Counted from the stretch's first letter, positions 1 to 33,360 are shown. The stretch is 64,000 nt of DNA from Ridgeia piscesae (GCA_025642075.2 JAODUO010001377.1:52501-116500), one strand, 5' to 3'. Notes: generated by a model not told the origin, from the sequence alone. Numbers and translations: made by a program.

Positions 1-880
1 CTGCGCAATCACACTATCCACTTCATTGAAGTTCTCCAGGTTACGAAGAAGGGAGAGGTCATTGATAGGTGCATGTCTGCTGCTGCCTACATCTACCCAT
101 GCTTTGATGTAGATTGTGGTCGTGAACAGGCAGATGCACTTTAGAGCCTGTACTCCATGGTTAGTAAGTATGAACTGCTCACGGAAAGCGAATATCTTCA
201 AGCAATAGATCCTTTTTGCCATCCAGCGAGCACGGTGGTAGGCGCCTGGTGGCCAATGGATTGATATTTAATTTTCTTCACAAGACCAGGAAAACTCCGT
301 TGCAGAAATTGGCCAGGCGCTCTATAATGCAAACCGCAACCGGCAATTCGCCATCATAGCTATCACAAAATTTGAGACGAACAATAATGCGTCAGATAGA
401 TCCTACAGCGGTTTCAGCGCTTGCTTGGTGTGCTTGAGAAAAGAGAATCAAAGCTGCATCTCTCATTGGTCACATTCGTCAAGAAACGTTTGTAGTAAAG
501 TGCTGTTCCATTGCAAATACTTACCGATCGAATGAACAGCAAGAGCCAAATACATTGTGAATTCTTACAAGGGAGATGTACGTGAATCATTGATAAGAAT
601 TGTTTGTTTGGCAATAAACCCGATGACGGCATCAGCTGCCTAACTAGAAGAGGTAAGTAATGACAAAGGAGACTACTACAGATGTGCCGCCACCACCACG
701 TACAGAACAGAATGGAATCGCCAAGCAAGACCTGACAAACCGGAAGTGGATGTTTTAGGTAGGCAGTACTCGACAGATGCGAGAAGAAGTGAAGCAACGA
801 CTTAGTTCCCTGCAGAGACATTATGCACAAACGCAGTTCATACTTTACGAGCACTTTGTGCATATTTTGTTTCGCATAAT
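1..880. other. Unassigned, no intact gene
   Basis: I recognise no gene here. A minus-strand open frame of 184 codons (414-968) is hydrophobic and cysteine-rich and matches no family I know. On the plus strand, bases 10-150 read as a short protein-like stretch before a stop, which could be the decayed end of a transposable-element gene. Real coding content is unlikely. Confidence 0.3.
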
Positions 881-1095
881 GGACAATGCTGATTACACAA
901 GTGTGTCCATAAGCATACACTTGACAATGCTGATTAAACAAGTGTGACAATAAGCATACATTTGACAAAGCTGGTTAAACAAGTGTGACAATAAGTATAA
1001 AGTTGACAATATTGATTAAACAAGTGTGACAATAAGCATACACTAACTTGACAATGTTGGTTAAACATGTGTGACAATAAGCATAAACGTGACAG
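880..1095. repeat. 41-bp minisatellite, about 5 copies
   Basis: Five head-to-tail units, each starting gacaatgctg and containing caagtgtgac and aataagcata. The first two units are 41 bp; a later unit carries a 4-bp insertion. Substitutions between units show it is not very recent. Confidence 0.85.
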
Positions 1096-1189
1096 TTGTA
1101 ACATGAAACTTCCTAAATAAACAACACCAGCCCTGACTACACCAGCTTTGAGTCATATCAAATTCGTGCTTCTCTGAGTATTTTATTTG

Positions 1190-2960
1190 TATTTATCGCC
1201 CTCCAGGTCACCCAGCTAATTTATTTTAAGAATTCCACGATCTCTTGGAAAATAGTGCCACCATGCACACATAAGTTTACATTGTTGGTGATTTTAATCT
1301 TCACTTAGATACACCATCTGCAACAAATACTGCATTTAATGGTATCCTGGCATGGTTTGACACATAGTAACATGTTAATTTTCCAACACACATGCATGGC
1401 CATTGGCTTGACCTCATGATACCTCGCTCCTCTTGTAGAAACATTCAGACACCTACAACTTCAGATGGCTTATAGTATCATAACACATGAATTACTGATC
1501 TTAAAGATCCTATTACCCCAGGCGCATCATTAATTACTGATATCATGACGTCCGACCTTGTCACATATTCTAAAGAACACGTGTCAGACGTATATGAACA
1601 GTACCATCATTTTTTGACAAACGTGCACATAGTAAGACAAAACCTGTTTCACAAAAGCCGCCAGCTCCTTGCATGACCGCGGAAATAATCAAATCTAGAC
1701 GGCGTCGACGCTACCTGGAACGTAAATCTCGTTCATCCGTGGACAGGTCACACTACACACGACAATGTCATCAATGTACCCGAAATTATTTAAGGCAATG
1801 TCCTATTATTACGAAAATATGGTCTCAAATAACTCAGCTTCACCAAACCAGCTATGGAAATGCATAAATACAATCTTATATAGGTGGCCTGTTCCTCCGC
1901 CAACTCATGCATCAATCAAGTCACTGTTTGACTCATTCTAGTAATGTTTAAGACATAACTAGCCTTATCCATACCGCTTTCACAGGTAATATTCCATAGA
2001 TTGTAAATGCTGACTATCCACAAATAAATTATCAACTCGCATCGTTTAAACCAGCCACAAATGCTTAAATGAAAACAATTATCATCTCGTCCCAAAGTAA
2101 ATCCTGTAATGTCGACCCACTACCGACCATACTTCTGAAAGCATGCCTTGACTTATTAATTATACCAAACGCAGACGTCATAAATACAAATGTGTGCTCC
2201 GGCCTATTTCCTGAAGACTTTAAATATGCGCATGTAAACCCAGGTGTTAAGAAGACATCTCCGCCTAAAGAACAACTGAAAATCTATAGATCTATTTCCA
2301 GCCTAATTATTGTTTTATTTGAAGAGGTTGCAGCAAACCGTCTTATGTGTTACAGTATGCATACAAACAATTTCATTCCATAGAAACTGCTCTTTTAAAA
2401 TTACATAATGTCATTACCTTAACATTGATATTGAAAAACAATTCCGCACTGACCCTGCTTGAACTATCCGCCGCTTTCGACACCACTGACCACGACATTC
2501 TCATTAAACGCTTATCAAAGTGGTACGACATATCACAGTCCTGACCTGGTTTTCTTTATACTTCACCGATAGACGGCAAGCCATTAAAATAGGTAACTGC
2601 TTCTCAGACATGCTGCCCACCTCATGTGGTGTCCCACAGGGTTCTGTTTTGGGGCCTTTGCTTTTCTCTTTGTACACAACGTCACTAAGCTCTGTAATCC
2701 AAAGTCACACTTTTGATCATCACCTTTACGCAGATGACAGACAACTCTACATTTCTGTGACCACACCAGCTACTTGTCGCTCCCTAAACCATCTCAGAGA
2801 TTGTCTCTAAGATGTCACCCTTTTGTGTGAAAAACAGTAACTTAATGCTAAATTAAGATAAAACTAAATTTATCATCTCAACGCAGCGTGCATAACTCTG
2901 TGGCTTGTCCCCCCGACACATAGCCACTATTGGCTTCTTGCGACGTACATCTTTTAGATT
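1190..2960 (+). mobile_element. Decayed non-LTR retrotransposon (LINE), endonuclease and reverse transcriptase
   Basis: A plus-strand LINE relic. Near 1284-1430 the translation carries GDFNLHLD followed by HGHWLDLMI, typical of the C-terminal half of an APE-type endonuclease. From about 2069 to 2810 three overlapping reading frames give reverse transcriptase blocks: a fingers block near 2100-2340, LLELSAAFDTTDHD (the first catalytic Asp region), GVPQGSVLGPLLFSLY, and HLYADD (catalytic YADD box, about 2725). At least two frameshifts separate them and stops interrupt the endonuclease, so it cannot encode a working protein. A CR1/L2/jockey-type lineage is likely but not resolvable by eye. Segmental-duplication copy A begins immediately downstream at about 2970. 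Confidence 0.85.
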
Positions 2961-4219
2961 CAGATTCAATCATTCAACACTTCACATATTCCTTAGAATA
3001 ATTGTGACTGTTGTATTTCCAGAAATGACGCAGTTCTTATATCATCCCGTTGCCAAGATTCATCTAATTTAGGGCGTGTGCGACACACGTGGCGCCATCT
3101 TAAAAGGTTTTCGTATCTAGTGGTAGCCTCGATTAACCAGTCTCCATGAGGTGGCAGCACTTGTAGCCCCTTAAAAATCCGCCTGACAGATGTATGCTGT
3201 GTCGATGTTACTGACAGGGCGGCTATTCTCCGGAATAGGATAGAGACTCTGATTGGTTGATTAAACAAGCATACCTTTTAGCATATAATACTATATTATA
3301 AAAAAATAAACATTAGGTCAACCCCAGTACACAGCCTGCGTAAAGTGATAACACTTTTTTAAGGATATTAGAGTGTTCAAAAGACGGTTGAGTGGCCAGT
3401 CTATCATTGTGTCGAAGATACGCAACCAACCTCCTTAACCCTCGAGATATGATGCTTTCAAATCAGTCGTTTTACGAAGATAATTTCGAACAATGTCAAT
3501 CCTACAAAATACAAGTCGTGCAGATGTGTAAGTCTTTAAGAAAATAGATGTTCAATTGGTGAAATATACCAATGATTATTATAGGCGAACAATTTGCTGA
3601 AAAGAAAGTTCATAGAGCAAACACTGTGTTATGAGTTTTCCGATCGGATTTGCAACTGTAAAGGTGTCTCAGGTGATGACAATACTCGCTGGACTCAGCA
3701 TCTGAATGGGGCATGGCACTGTTGAAAGTATGGCTAGATTTATTTACATTGCTGCCAGGGAACTCTCTTCCCCCTGTACGCTATTTTAAATGTTTCACTG
3801 TTGACAGGAACATTCCCTAGGGAGGAAACATGCAGTTGTGACCAATGCTTTAGAGAAGGGATCGCCGGAATTCATTTAACTATAGAACAATATATGGACT
3901 CTCTTTATGCATGGAGATTTGCTAAATATTGATTTATGACAAATGTACGTTCACATCTCTAAACGTAATCACTGAATCCGTCTCTGTCTAGCTTTCGACC
4001 TTGTTACTCAACAACCACAGCTCCGCCAGGTGTCTCTGACTACCTATCTCTCCAACGACTGCAGGGCAAAGTCACAGGTGCCGTGTCCTGGTCTTAAAGG
4101 CAGTATTTTTTCTATCGTAGACATACTCATTTTGCTACAGAAACTCCCTGCCTTTGATATGCAGGAAACTCACGTTTGTTAGTTTACGGTTTAATTTAGT
4201 AACCGATCACAGTACCTAG

Positions 4220-4363
4220 TGTGTTACCAATTAATGTTTGAGTATCTCGTGGTTCAGTATTGGGACTGCTACTGATTATTAATTATCTGCAAAGTAAAAT
4301 GGTTCATGACACAGCCTTCTTCGTCTTTGGAAATGTTTTACATAATATCCAGGCACATTTCTG

Positions 4364-4442
<79 letters not shown>

Positions 4443-4560
4443 TTTATTCAGTGGTTCAAATGCATGGCCAGAGGATTTGTGCTGTCGATACGAAAATCGG
4501 TGTACACTGTACGTGTTCTAAAGCTGGCTGCCAAGCAGTTACCTTAGTGGAGAAGTGTCA
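4220..4560 (+). mobile_element. Reverse-transcriptase fragment, heavily decayed (copy A)
   Basis: A LINE fragment recognised mainly through its better-preserved partner at 45740-46030, whose translation contains GSVLGPLLFINYLQ, close to the PQG-VLGPLLF block of reverse transcriptases. In this copy a long (AT)n tract at 4369-4440 interrupts the segment. No open frame of useful length remains. Confidence 0.5.
4369..4440. repeat. (AT)n microsatellite
   Basis: Pure alternating AT over about 70 bp, inside a LINE fragment. Another pure tract lies at 4679-4724. Confidence 0.95.
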
Positions 4561-4673
4561 AATGAGTAATGCTAGCGGGGACGCGCAATACAATATCAAA
4601 ACATTGCATCCATTCATAGTTACTAAGACAGTTTACAAATGCACTAAACAACGTGTGTGTGGTATAAAATATG

Positions 4674-4733
<60 letters not shown>

Positions 4734-5284
4734 TACATATTATTATGTACATGCACGTATTCATAAAAAACAAAACAAACAATGTTATTTGGTCTTGAAA
4801 CTCAAGTTCATGGACACACATACATGCACGCATAAATTACTGAGGAAAGGTATATTTCCATTTCTGTAGCGTTTGGCCTTGAGATTCAAAGTAACAAAGC
4901 ATGACGAGGAGTCCCATTAGTTGGATGACTGGTTGTGAAATGTTATATTCATTTTCATATTTGTCGTGCTTCCTAAAGGTATCTACTGCATCCGACATAT
5001 AACGATGACATCACATCGACACGCAACTTGAAGTCATTGACATTATTACCCTAGGTGTTAAAAGAGGCACGTAAATAAGAACAACGGCATTCCTTTTTAT
5101 GTGTTTCGTTTAATTCGGTAGAATACACAAACCACTCTGATTAAAACAACTCTTATGTTTAAAGCATATGTCAACTGCCTCATATATTTGAAGTGTGTAA
5201 CACATCAACCATTCCCGGATCACCGTGCCACCGGCAGTGGCGCAGCCAGGATTTTGCGTTGGAGGGGGGCCACCCAACATCCAA

Positions 5285-5388
<104 letters not shown>

Positions 5389-5429
5389 CAAACCCAGCTC
5401 GGTTAAAATGAATACCGACATGAACACCT

Positions 5430-6075
5430 GGGCACCGTCCTAGGACCTCTCGCTCATACATCTCCTGTTCTCAGACGACTGGCTGACCTTTGAGAGCATT
5501 GCTACTCACAGAGACCAGGCGGCTCTCCCGTCAGATCTGTCATCACTGGAGCACTGGCATTTAACACAGGAAAGTGGACACAAAACAGAGTCATGTCAAA
5601 GAAAACCAGACCATGAAACGTCGTACACCATCCATAACAAACCTGCTAGAAACATCACACACAAGTGTACATTGGAGTCTCAATCACTGACAACATGACA
5701 TTGTCAAGACATAAAGCAGCTTTCATTTTATTAGGGCATATACAACCCCGAAGCGCATACGTTTAAGCAAAAGTAAGACCCAGTCCAGTATTTGAAGAAA
5801 AATACGAAAACACTGACCATATATCGCACAACGTCCTAAGTCACGACACCTTTTAACAATCAGGTACATGCACTCACGACACGTCTTGGCCACAACGAAA
5901 CCGCAACAGCGGAGAACTGGGAGTCTAAAACAACCTCTCTACATACGTTTATCCCTGAACCATCTATGCTCTGTGCTGGTTCCGACCTCCCAAGGATTGC
6001 CCGAAGCTCAATCGCCTGCGAACGGGAGTTGGACGTTTCAACGCAAACTTACGCAGTTGGGGTCTACGTAATTGT
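5430..6075 (+). mobile_element. Reverse-transcriptase C-terminal relic (copy A)
   Basis: The plus strand shows the 3' half of a LINE reverse transcriptase, broken by stops and frameshifts. Recognisable pieces are GTVLGPL at 5433, a segment matching LFSDDWLI of copy B (equivalent of the FADD box), VYIGVSITDNMTLSRH (the thumb-side YLGV..D..LSW block), and a C-terminal stretch near 5870-6070. It duplicates 48290-48960. It is non-functional; a jockey-like lineage is the most likely. Confidence 0.7.
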
Positions 6076-6479
6076 GCAACTTGCGAATGCAGTGTTACTC
6101 AACAAGCAGCATTAATGCAATGTATTTGCACATGATATATATAAGCGAACGCGCGCTCGCGCGTGTGTGTTTGTGTCTGTGTTCGTGTGTGTTTATGTAT
6201 CGGCTGCATCTGCAACATTTGTGGTATGTTCCCTGGCAGATAGTACCCAAGGCATTTACCGTTCTCGTAATAACAAAGCTGTTTATACTGTGCGCAATTG
6301 CATGCGCCCTGTGTTTTTAAAGTTAATAATTAAAAACGTTGTGAGAGATATTTTATCTGTCAGCCAATTAGTGCGTTTTGATACAAATTTTCTAAGATTG
6401 ATTACAAGTACACTGATCACAGAAAACGTACCAGTAACACGTAGCATACAGGTGATGCTTTAGGTTACCCATTTCACAA

Positions 6480-7140
6480 TCTATGTCCTAATTACTGTCC
6501 CTTTCCCTTTAGTCTCAGTTACAATTTCCTTCTATATGATAACTAAATATAATTTTGCAATTTAAATAGTTCAACCTGTCATACGCATTCATTAAAGGGG
6601 ATGTCTTCGCTCGTTGTTATTGTACAGTCGTGTCGTATAATACAAATACCTCTTATGATAGCCTGACAAAAATGGTTTCCATTAACGATTTTGTAGACAT
6701 TTTATATTTCGGAAGGAAACGGTTTACAAGACAGCGCACATCTTTGAAGGCGTTGACACGAATCTAATTACTAATATGAGAGATAAGTGTGTCACGTCCT
6801 AATGTGTCACATCATTTCTTATGATATAAGATAGTTATTTTGAGGTTAGAGTGGCAACACGATGTTAAGTTCTTTTTGTTGCGTTAAAGCTTACACTATT
6901 TTGACCGTAAGAATACAAGAATATAGAATATATGCAGCATAATGAATTTACAATAAACATGAACTGAAAACTCCCTTTAGGTATGTTTACCTAACGGTAC
7001 ACTATTTGTTTGCTCTGCGTGTTAGTCTATGGTCTATGGTCTATCATATATTGTCACAGGTATCCATGGAATTATTAAAGTTTACATTTCTAAATGACAC
7101 GTACGTGTTGCTACTCATGTACGTTATCTCTCTATCTATC
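6480..7140. other. Intergenic sequence of copy A
   Basis: AT-rich, with no reading frame or RNA gene that I can support. Its interest is the duplication: 6590-7130 aligns with 49570-49990. It lies directly downstream of the stop codon of the 7144-7619 exon and probably includes that gene's 3' untranslated region; an aataaa on the minus strand is not obvious to me. Confidence 0.4.
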
Positions 7141-7143
7141 CGG

Positions 7144-27906
<20,763 letters not shown>

Positions 27907-28221
27907 GACTCTTCCTCTCGCGTCAGTCTTCTCTCCTCCAACTCACTCAACCCTCCTTCTACTGCGGACCTTCCTTAGCTCAATTTCCTCGCTCCACGTA
28001 TACTGCGAGATACGAACTTCTTTGCCGTGTTTTACGTCTGTGTGTGTTGATGTCCAGCAGGCCTACTGGACGTGTGTGGTGCTGGTTGTCTGGGCATGCA
28101 TAATTTAAGAAACTGTACAACAGTGATGGGAAGCACCACGTACACCACCAGTGACGTATGTCCTGGATACAGCATTCTCATAACACGGTTACCGCTACAT
28201 GAATACTCTAAGAGACTGTAC

Positions 28222-28446
28222 AACTGTGACTGTGACTGTGACTGTGACTGTGACTGTGACTGTGACTGTGACTGTGACTGTGACTGGGACTGGGACTGGG
28301 ACTGGACTGGGACTGGGACTGGGACTGGGACTGGGACTGGGACTGGGACTGGGACTGGGACTGGGACTGGGACTGGGACTGGGACTGGGACTGGGACTGG
28401 GACTGGGACTGGGACTGGGACTGGGACTGGGACTGGGACTGGGGCT
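28222..28446. repeat. (GACTGT)n then (GACTGG)n hexanucleotide array
   Basis: About 10 GACTGT units turn into about 26 GACTGG units, some 300 bp upstream of the YWTD gene start. No stop occurs in most frames, producing artefactual SQ, PV and TG dipeptide frames. Confidence 0.95.
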
Positions 28447-28589
28447 GGGGCTGGCGGCCGGGCTGGTGGGGATGGCTGGCGCACAACGGGCTGCCTCTTC
28501 GCAGGAGAGGGTCCTTCTATGAATTGCTACAACAATATTTCAATAATATTTAGAATAATAAAGAAACAAATGTAGGTAGTTATGACACG

Positions 28590-28800
28590 GACGGGGTAGG
28601 AAGCGCCGCCATGTTTCCAGAAGATGCGAAGGGGTTATGGTACGTACGTACGTGCCACCATTTTGCCCGATGTTTTGATACGGACGTTATGGGAGCCGCC
28701 ATTTTTACGGATGTTCTGGTATGGATGTGGTGATAGGAAGCGCCGTTTTTACAGAAGTTAAGTTTTGATATGGTAGGAAGCGGCATTAGCATTATAGCAC
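28590..28800. repeat. Degenerate repeat with gccgccat..ttttac units
   Basis: Three or four loosely similar ~65-bp units containing ggaagcgcc/gggagccgcc, tttttac, gat-tt-tgatac/ggtatgg. Lies just downstream of the zinc-finger gene. Confidence 0.6.
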
Positions 28801-28818
28801 AGTATATTGCTATAACGT

Positions 28819-29269
28819 TTAACTCACCACGATGGCGTCCAATGCGTCGTCCGCCGCGGCCCTCTTGCGACGGGTGCAACGACCGCAGGACATGTGGCGC
28901 CTCCAGTTGTCACGCCTCGAAAATGTCGTCCCGCAGTGCGGGCAATCGAACTCTTCCCGCGATGGAGGTGGTGGTGGTGGTGGGACAGCGCCTACAAGAA
29001 AGACTTCCGACTACAAGAATGAACGAGACTTTTAGTCATATAATTTACAATAATATACATATTCGCGTTTTCCTAAATTGTTAAGACGACAAAATCGAAT
29101 TCGAAATGTGTCATTGACAAAGACTTACCACATGAACCGCATCCGGGTCTATATCCGATGCTGTCGCCACCGGGGCTGGTGTTGGTGTGGGTGGTGGCGG
29201 TCCCAACGGAGGAAACCCCTCCCCATAAGCCGGGGGATGAGTGATGCGAAGACTACTGAATACTGACAT
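28819..29269 (-). CDS. Two-exon zinc-finger protein (about 110 aa)
   Basis: Exon 1 (29269-29129) encodes MSVFSSLRITHPPAYG and a proline-rich stretch, ending at the donor GTAAGT in phase 0. Exon 2 (29010-28819) follows the acceptor tcattcttgtag in phase 0 and encodes a Pro run, then FDCPHCGTTFSRRDNWRRHM with a trailing CGRC, a basic RRKRAAADD stretch, and TAA. The finger is C-x2-C-x12-H, with a Cys (or the second Cys) replacing the last His, so it is a C2HC-like single finger; nucleic-acid binding is inferred. A second acceptor copy (cttgtag) 20 bp inside exon 2 would break frame. A TATA box lies just upstream. Short single-finger proteins occur in Polinton-like elements; the shared upstream repeats support that origin. 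Confidence 0.65.
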
Positions 29270-29287
29270 TCTCAAATAAACGGCCGT

Positions 29288-29295
29288 CTTATATA
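29288..29295 (-). promoter_or_regulatory. TATA box of the zinc-finger gene
   Basis: TATATAAG on the minus strand, 19 bp upstream of the assigned ATG. A TCAGT initiator-like motif follows about 27 bp downstream of the box and overlaps that ATG region, so the real start of translation could be different from the one chosen. Confidence 0.55.
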
Positions 29296-29309
29296 CGTTC
29301 ACATGTGGC

Positions 29310-29490
29310 CGATAGAGTCACGTGGGCGTGCCGAAAGCAATCACAAACGAGTGTGCCGAAAATTACCATCCAATCACAAACGAGTTTGCCCAAAATTACC
29401 ATCCAATCACAATCGGGTGTGCCGAAAATTACCAACCAATCAAAAACGAGTGTGCAAAAAATGACCAACCAATCACAAAAGTGTGGTCAT
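29310..29490. promoter_or_regulatory. CCAAT-containing tandem repeats upstream of the zinc-finger gene
   Basis: About five ~36-bp units built on accaaccaatcacaaacgag and tgtgccgaaaatt. They match, in opposite orientation, the repeats at 17075-17190 in the Polinton-like relic. Multiple CCAAT boxes just upstream of a TATA box form a plausible promoter. Confidence 0.6.
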
Positions 29491-29769
29491 TATGGTCACG
29501 AGGGTGTGCTGAAAATTATTTTGTAAAAAACATTTTTTGTAGAATATAACGCCACGTCGTAGTACACCGAAAAACAGCACGGACGTAAGAGTAATACCAT
29601 TCATCTTGCTTCGCGTCGCTCTCGCCAGGATCGCCTCTTGAATATTTTTAAAAGTAGTTTAAAAATAAGACACACGTATTTTTGGGGTATTATCTGAACA
29701 CATATCCGTCAGATGGCTCCACTTGTTCTTTGACCTAGTTTGTAGTTCGTCAACTATCCGCTTTTTGAT

Positions 29770-29875
29770 TTGACCTAGATATTTGACCTTGACCTTGACA
29801 TTACCCTTGCCCTTGACCTTGACCTTGACCGTTGACCTTCCTCCGCAGGAATTCCTCCGCTCCCGCGCCACCATA
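29770..29875. repeat. Remnant resembling the outer end of the 7-kb element
   Basis: Repeated ttgaccttgacc, then cctccgc and gctcccgcgccacca, in the same order as 20688-20740 of the right inverted repeat. Suggests that 28590-29875 is the right end of a second, truncated element. Confidence 0.5.
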
Positions 29876-29899
29876 TCACGATAACACCTTACTATACTA

Positions 29900-30600
29900 C
29901 TACCACGGACATATCTCAGGTGTGTTGAGGGATAGATCGTCGCAATTTTGCCTCGCAATGTTTTCATTACAATAACGTATCCCCTTTACGCTTCGAAGTT
30001 GATGTGTCCCCGCCACATCTAGACGTACCTTGAGTCGTGAACATCGCCGCGAACACGTATCAAACTACTACCACCCCTTCACCGCAGCGTCCCCGTCTTG
30101 TCTTCCGATGTCCATATCCGACGACCGTAACATTGGGAACGTCGCCACGAAAAATGTCAACACGTCCAATTTCGCTAGCGACAACTGTTTGCCGCAGCCA
30201 GTTATTCCAAGGACAATCACGAACACTTCTAAGAAGTCATATTTTACAAATGTACGACGATAAAAAGAGAGAGGTTACATCCGTTATTGCTGGTTGCGAC
30301 AAGGCTCGCTGACTATTTGCGACATGTCACAGCGGAGTTACTTCACCCTGACAGAGCATGACATCGGCAGCGCAGTGTACACAGAGGATGACAGTGACAC
30401 GTGTGCTCCCTCGATCGTCTTATAACTTCCCTTTCCCATAGTGAGTTTATTTGATCCCATATTGGAAAACATAAGTAGCAGTCACCGAAATATGTTTCAA
30501 ATTTCTCTCTCTCTCTCTCTCTCTTATATTATGTTTCATTTTATACAATCATTGTCCCGACTCCATATCTGTTTTACATATTGGTACTTCGCAAGAGATA
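29900..30600. other. Unassigned, GC-richer spacer
   Basis: Two overlapping plus-strand frames (30030-30263 and 30037-30312) and a minus-strand GITGCGKQ string were examined. None reads as a family I know. A short (CT)n lies at 30506-30524. Confidence 0.35.
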
Positions 30601-30616
30601 ATCTGCGCCCAGTAGT

Positions 30617-31758
30617 CTAAGACAACGCTATCCACGTGTGCCTGGGGTCTTCCTCCGAAGACACTTTCCTGAAGGCGGCATCGAGTGGCACGTCCGTCGG
30701 AGCTCCGGCTGCGTGGTGGACAGTCACCCTACCGGCCAGGTAGGCTGACCATTGTCCGAACGTGCCCGTTGTGACGATGTTGTGGGTACAGCGAGAGAGA
30801 ATGACGAAGTCTACGCCAGCGCTGTGTCCGACAGAGAACGCAGTCGAACGTTCTACTACGATGTTCACTTTCGACCACGCCATGTCGTTGGAACAGACGA
30901 CATACATGGTCTTGTTGTTAAAGAGGCGATTGAAGAACGCGAAGGCGTGGCGGAACTACGCTTTACCTGGCGCCGAATCCCGGTCTCCCCCTTTATCACG
31001 CTGTATTCCTGTCTTTTCACCACGCAGGATGTGCACTGCGATTACAGCGACGTCTGACGGCGAGAGGTTGAACGTTCGCAATGGACGTCGGAAGAAGCTC
31101 TCCGCGTCCGCTGTATAACTTCCCGGAAGCGGAAGTGATTCTCGGTCCGATTCGGCATCACGTGTCCGTAACACCTCCAATCGGAAAAGTCGCCGACGAG
31201 TTCGATATCGATTCGTGGATCGACGTATTGCGTGTGTCGGTCGTATGCCTTTGGTTCAGCGACGAGCTGAAACGAATCCTGCCCGGTGCGGTCTCGCTGC
31301 ACCACGGTCGCGTTAAGCCGGAACAGCGCCCGCAAGGGATTGGTTGCCGAGATCACGTGACGCATACCGTTCCTGCGCGCGTTTCCAGTGCTTGGCGCGA
31401 AGACCGCCGACAGACTTCCGGGATCAGACGGCGATTCCAGTAGCGTCGAAATCTTCGTTCGGTATCGCAGCACGATTGTGCGATCGGAACTGTTGACAAC
31501 CCCGAGACACTTCAGGTAGGCGGAGTAATTTGTACCCATCTTCGTTCCAGTAGTCGTAGGTAACGACACGTCTGTTTAACTGATATCCCCGTCCAAGTGG
31601 ATATTTACCGACGTATCTGCAGCAGCATTGTCTGTAGTAGTCAATGATGACCTGTTCATCCAATACATCCATGTAATGACCAACAGCAGCGCAACGAATG
31701 CGCTCCTTCTTCGCACAGTAAACACCATTGTTAATAGATATGTATACTGAACTGACAA
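30617..31758 (-). pseudogene. Galactoside alpha-1,2-fucosyltransferase (GT11), broken, intronless
   Basis: GT11 enzymes transfer fucose from GDP-fucose to galactose in the Golgi. On the minus strand a type II anchor is visible first (basic RRR, then AFVALLLVITWMYW, about 31725-31670), a stop near 31573, then a frame with YLKCLGVVNSSDRTIVLRY, ATVVQRDRTG and IDIELVGDFSDWRCY. After a frameshift near 31110 come AVIAVHILRGEKTG (the HxRRG donor-binding motif, here HILRG), a TAG at 30956-30958, and MYVVCSNDMAWSKVN, GHSAGVDFVILSRCTHNIV, TGTFGQWSAYLAG, ending at 30617. Length and single-exon layout match the family. Two stops, one frameshift and a damaged N-terminal G-R-x-G-N region indicate a pseudogene, unless the sequence has errors. 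Confidence 0.85.
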
Positions 31759-31915
31759 CTGTGGTGTTATTCACTGCAGCCGTGTAGTATTACCACACAC
31801 CTTTACAGGAAATAGTAATCAATTTGTCAAGTACAGACGGGACAGTTTTGTGTCAGTAGTGCATACTCGTGGCAGTTGGGTATTCGATTAGTACGAGGCG
31901 AATCATTAATAACAG

Positions 31916-31918
31916 ACA

Positions 31919-32002
<84 letters not shown>

Positions 32003-32003
32003 C
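31916..32003. repeat. (ACGC)n microsatellite
   Basis: About 21 tetranucleotide units upstream of the fucosyltransferase relic. Confidence 0.95.
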
Positions 32004-32009
32004 ACACCA

Positions 32010-33360
32010 CATACGCACACTTTACAGTACAGAATGTGTTCTAATGGAAATGTACTTAACTGGATTAGCGGAACGCGGACAAATTTTTATTAAGCATCAT
32101 CTGAATGATCTATTACATAATAAGTATTTGGCAAAATGTGTATCAGTTTATCACGCAACAACTTCTGTAAGTAGAATTATTTAAAGTCCCAGACCAATAT
32201 CGTTCACGTGGAACGAAAATGACATCGGCCAATATCGGGAATGTGTGTTAATAATAGTCAGGTTCACAGTGTTATGATTTTGACTTTGGTTTATTTTCGT
32301 TGGATATTTGTAAACCTATATTTTTTTTGGAAGTGTTGTGACATACTAAAACTGAAAACCAATATTAACATTTGTTAAACGAATACGTGGTGGCCATCTT
32401 TGATTCTTGAAACGGTGGCGACTGAAGACCTGTCAATATATTAGCTGCTATACCACCCAGCCTTTTGATTTTGATGGCTAAAACTATATATTCAGGGGAA
32501 AGGAATATAATAGGATGATCTACAACTACTTAAGCATAATTAAGTTACTAATTGATGAGAATTATACATGCTATGACTGAATTATATATATTATTGAGGG
32601 ACGTTAATTAAAACATTATCAACATTGCTGGCAGACAGAGCTTAACACAGATCAAGAGCATGATTGCAATACAATCAAACTGCGGTGTACCGGATACATA
32701 TATTCACATAAACTGTTATAAAAGCATTGTTGGCAAAACTCACGACTGACAGAGTTAACACCGTAGACATATGCACATTTATTAAGGAGTGACGCAGAAA
32801 AATAAGAACAAAGACATTAGTAAAATACACAACAATTAGAAATTTATTTTCCAAACCATACTGCACATCATTAACAGTTATGCATGAATAGGACACATTG
32901 CAACACAAACTTAACAGAAACCGCATACATTTGGTATACTTGGAAATAGTTCATATAGAATAATCTATAAATCTTCAGAAACAACTTTGGACAACATTGA
33001 CACTATATAAGTGGACGTTTTCTCTAACAACTGTATTCCATTGTATAAGCAGTGACTAACACGCCATGTAAAGGCTGTCTCCCTCCATACACACGTGCTA
33101 GAAGTGAGTAACTAATATTTACATTTCATTTCCTCATCATGATGGTTAAACCTAAACATTTTAATAAAATAGATAGCATCACTTGTATAATTACTAATTA
33201 TAAAAATTACTTATCACTACCTACCAATAATGTTAATACAGAATAACAAAAATAGCTGCGGAAAATCACTGCACATAAACATTTGTATTGAACAGAAAAA
33301 TCATTCTTAGTTTTGCATATTCTGCTCTGGATTATGTAAATATTTGTTTATCGTCTAACA
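32010..33360. other. Gene-free, AT-rich
   Basis: No coding, RNA or repeat feature that I can support over about 1.3 kb. It separates the fucosyltransferase relic from the nucleoside transporter, whose 3' end is at 33986. Confidence 0.4.

Noticed and set aside
30090..30240. Minus-strand GITGCGKQ as a P-loop ATPase
   Set aside because: An isolated 8-residue match without Walker B, followed by stops; probably chance.
31424..31774. Alternative 116-aa protein in another frame of the fucosyltransferase
   Set aside because: The other frame carries the recognisable membrane anchor and family blocks, so this is a shadow.
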